Source: Wolfiporia cocos (Eukaryota > Basidiomycota > Agaricomycetes > Polyporales > Phaeolaceae). From it: 64,000 nt of DNA. The position numbers and the translations under genes were made by a program. The stretch is taken from NCBI GenBank assembly GCA_029448655.1, contig JACCLO010000004.1, forward strand, positions 4,278,001 through 4,342,000, read 5' to 3'. How positions within the stretch are numbered: position 1 is the stretch's first letter; each line of letters begins with the position of its first letter. Positions 63,200 to 64,000 of the stretch are shown piece by piece. The notes below the pieces were generated by a model. That model made no database searches. It had not been told where the DNA came from and saw nothing but the letters and a program-made list of their open reading frames with translations.

Positions 63200-64000
63200 A
63201 TGGACGGGCCGACGAAAGTGCGCCCTTCCCTATCATGCTGACCTCCCTGGCGCAAGCGATAGCACTAACACTGCATGGTCCAGCTTGGCATCCAGTGAGA
63301 TATCTTCTGAGTCTTCAAACCGCTCAGCCGTGTCGATGTCGAGAGATCAATCGCGATCTTGTTCAAGACTCCATCTGAGCGATTCTCGAGCTCACGGGTC
63401 GCGCAGCGTCTCTGCTTCGCGCCCATTTGCCCAGGACCCAAATGGGGAAGCTGACGCAGTGGTTTATTCTGACGGGCCTCTTGCAGAGAGATTGTTGAAC
63501 TCTGGAGCGGATGCATACCCGGAGAGTGCCCCGAGGGACACATCTCCGCCCCATGGCCTTTCGGGAGGCGGAACGTACGAACAAACCACGTCGTGGTGGA
63601 AGAGACCGTCGCCTTGGTGGTCAGTGCACATTTCATGGCAAGTACGAGATGCTTTAGCTTCTAACAGGTTTCTGGCTGTGATTCCTTTCGCATCACTGGC
63701 AAGAGCGGCGACTGCTGCGCCACGAGTCGAGCTCTACATTGAGCTTGTATGCGATGCCTATAAGCCTGATACTACAATTGGTCGGATCGTCCAAAGCAAT
63801 TCATTGCTGCCAATGCTGAAAGAGCATGGTATGTATCGCCGTTCTTATTTCCTCTGGGTAGGTAAATGAGATATTCGTCGCCAGACCGGTGGGATATCTG
63901 CTCGTCCGACCCAATTGTACAAGCTGCAGTAGCCAAACTGTCGCTTGCTATGACTACATCAATGGGCATACTGGGTTGTTTGACAACTGCCTGGTGGGGC
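63200..64000 (+). CDS. Major facilitator superfamily transporter, 5' part (runs off window)
   Basis: Only the N-terminal part is visible. A start at 63200 (MDGPTK) joined by a GTGCGC..GAG intron to SSNRSAVSMSRDQS keeps the frame, but this first exon is tentative. A Ser-rich cytosolic tail of about 100 residues follows, then RPSPWWFLAVIPFASLARAA TAAPRVELYIELVCDAYKPD with the first membrane helix. After an intron comes DRWDICSSDPIVQAAVAKLS and LAMTTSMGILGCLTTAWWG, the second helix, which leads into the usual GxxxDRxGR loop beyond the window edge. The pattern fits fungal MFS proteins with a long disordered N-terminus; the substrate cannot be told. Confidence 0.75.

Overview
The window reads as nuclear DNA from a filamentous basidiomycete, probably an Agaricomycete. 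Coding regions are broken by many short introns of about 50-70 nt with GT-AG ends. Genes are dense and often divergently paired. The gene content is fungal: a Zn2Cys6 regulator, ATG15, GPI mannosyltransferase I, F-box/SKP1 proteins and an Armillaria-type flavin-dependent halogenase. The order-level placement is inference; no rRNA, tRNA or CRISPR was seen.

Layout, left half. 1.4-5.0 kb is a Zn2Cys6 transcription factor. A gene-poor, AT-richer stretch of about 4 kb follows. 9.0-12.0 kb is a two-LIM-domain protein (minus). 12.9-19.5 kb holds a small hypothetical ORF, phosphopantetheine adenylyltransferase (minus), a Tim17-like membrane protein, a WD40 protein (minus) and a glutamine synthetase-family enzyme that needs an 11-nt microexon. 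19.7-26.3 kb is a SKP1/F-box neighbourhood: a SKP1 relic, an apparently intact divergent SKP1 paralogue, a DUF3074 protein, an F-box protein, mitochondrial ribosomal protein bL27m and canonical SKP1. 26.7-28.6 kb is the mRNA guanylyltransferase, at the start of a very GC-rich plateau that runs to about 33 kb and also holds a low-complexity hypothetical gene and a 21-bp minisatellite.

Layout, right half. 35.5-42.4 kb contains two complete FADH2-dependent halogenase genes in tandem (minus) with a 50-bp relic of a third between them. Guanine deaminase, the ATG15 lipase, a hypothetical membrane protein and a second F-box protein follow. UTP21 (ribosome biogenesis) and SRPRB (signal recognition particle receptor beta) are divergent genes that once shared an intergenic region of about 255 bp. 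A 5'-truncated LINE of about 2.9 kb, with a poly-A tail and target-site duplication, now separates them. The right end carries SAR1, PIG-M/GPI14, a GMF/cofilin-family gene and the 5' part of a major facilitator transporter that runs off the window.

Most genes are housekeeping: secretion (SRPRB, SAR1, PIG-M), RNA processing (capping enzyme, UTP21), protein turnover (SKP1, F-box) and metabolism (PPAT, guanine deaminase). The accessory parts of most interest are the tandem halogenase locus, the SKP1 duplications and the LINE inserted in a bidirectional promoter. Exon junctions were worked out by eye from splice signals and reading frame, so individual boundaries may be off by a few bases.
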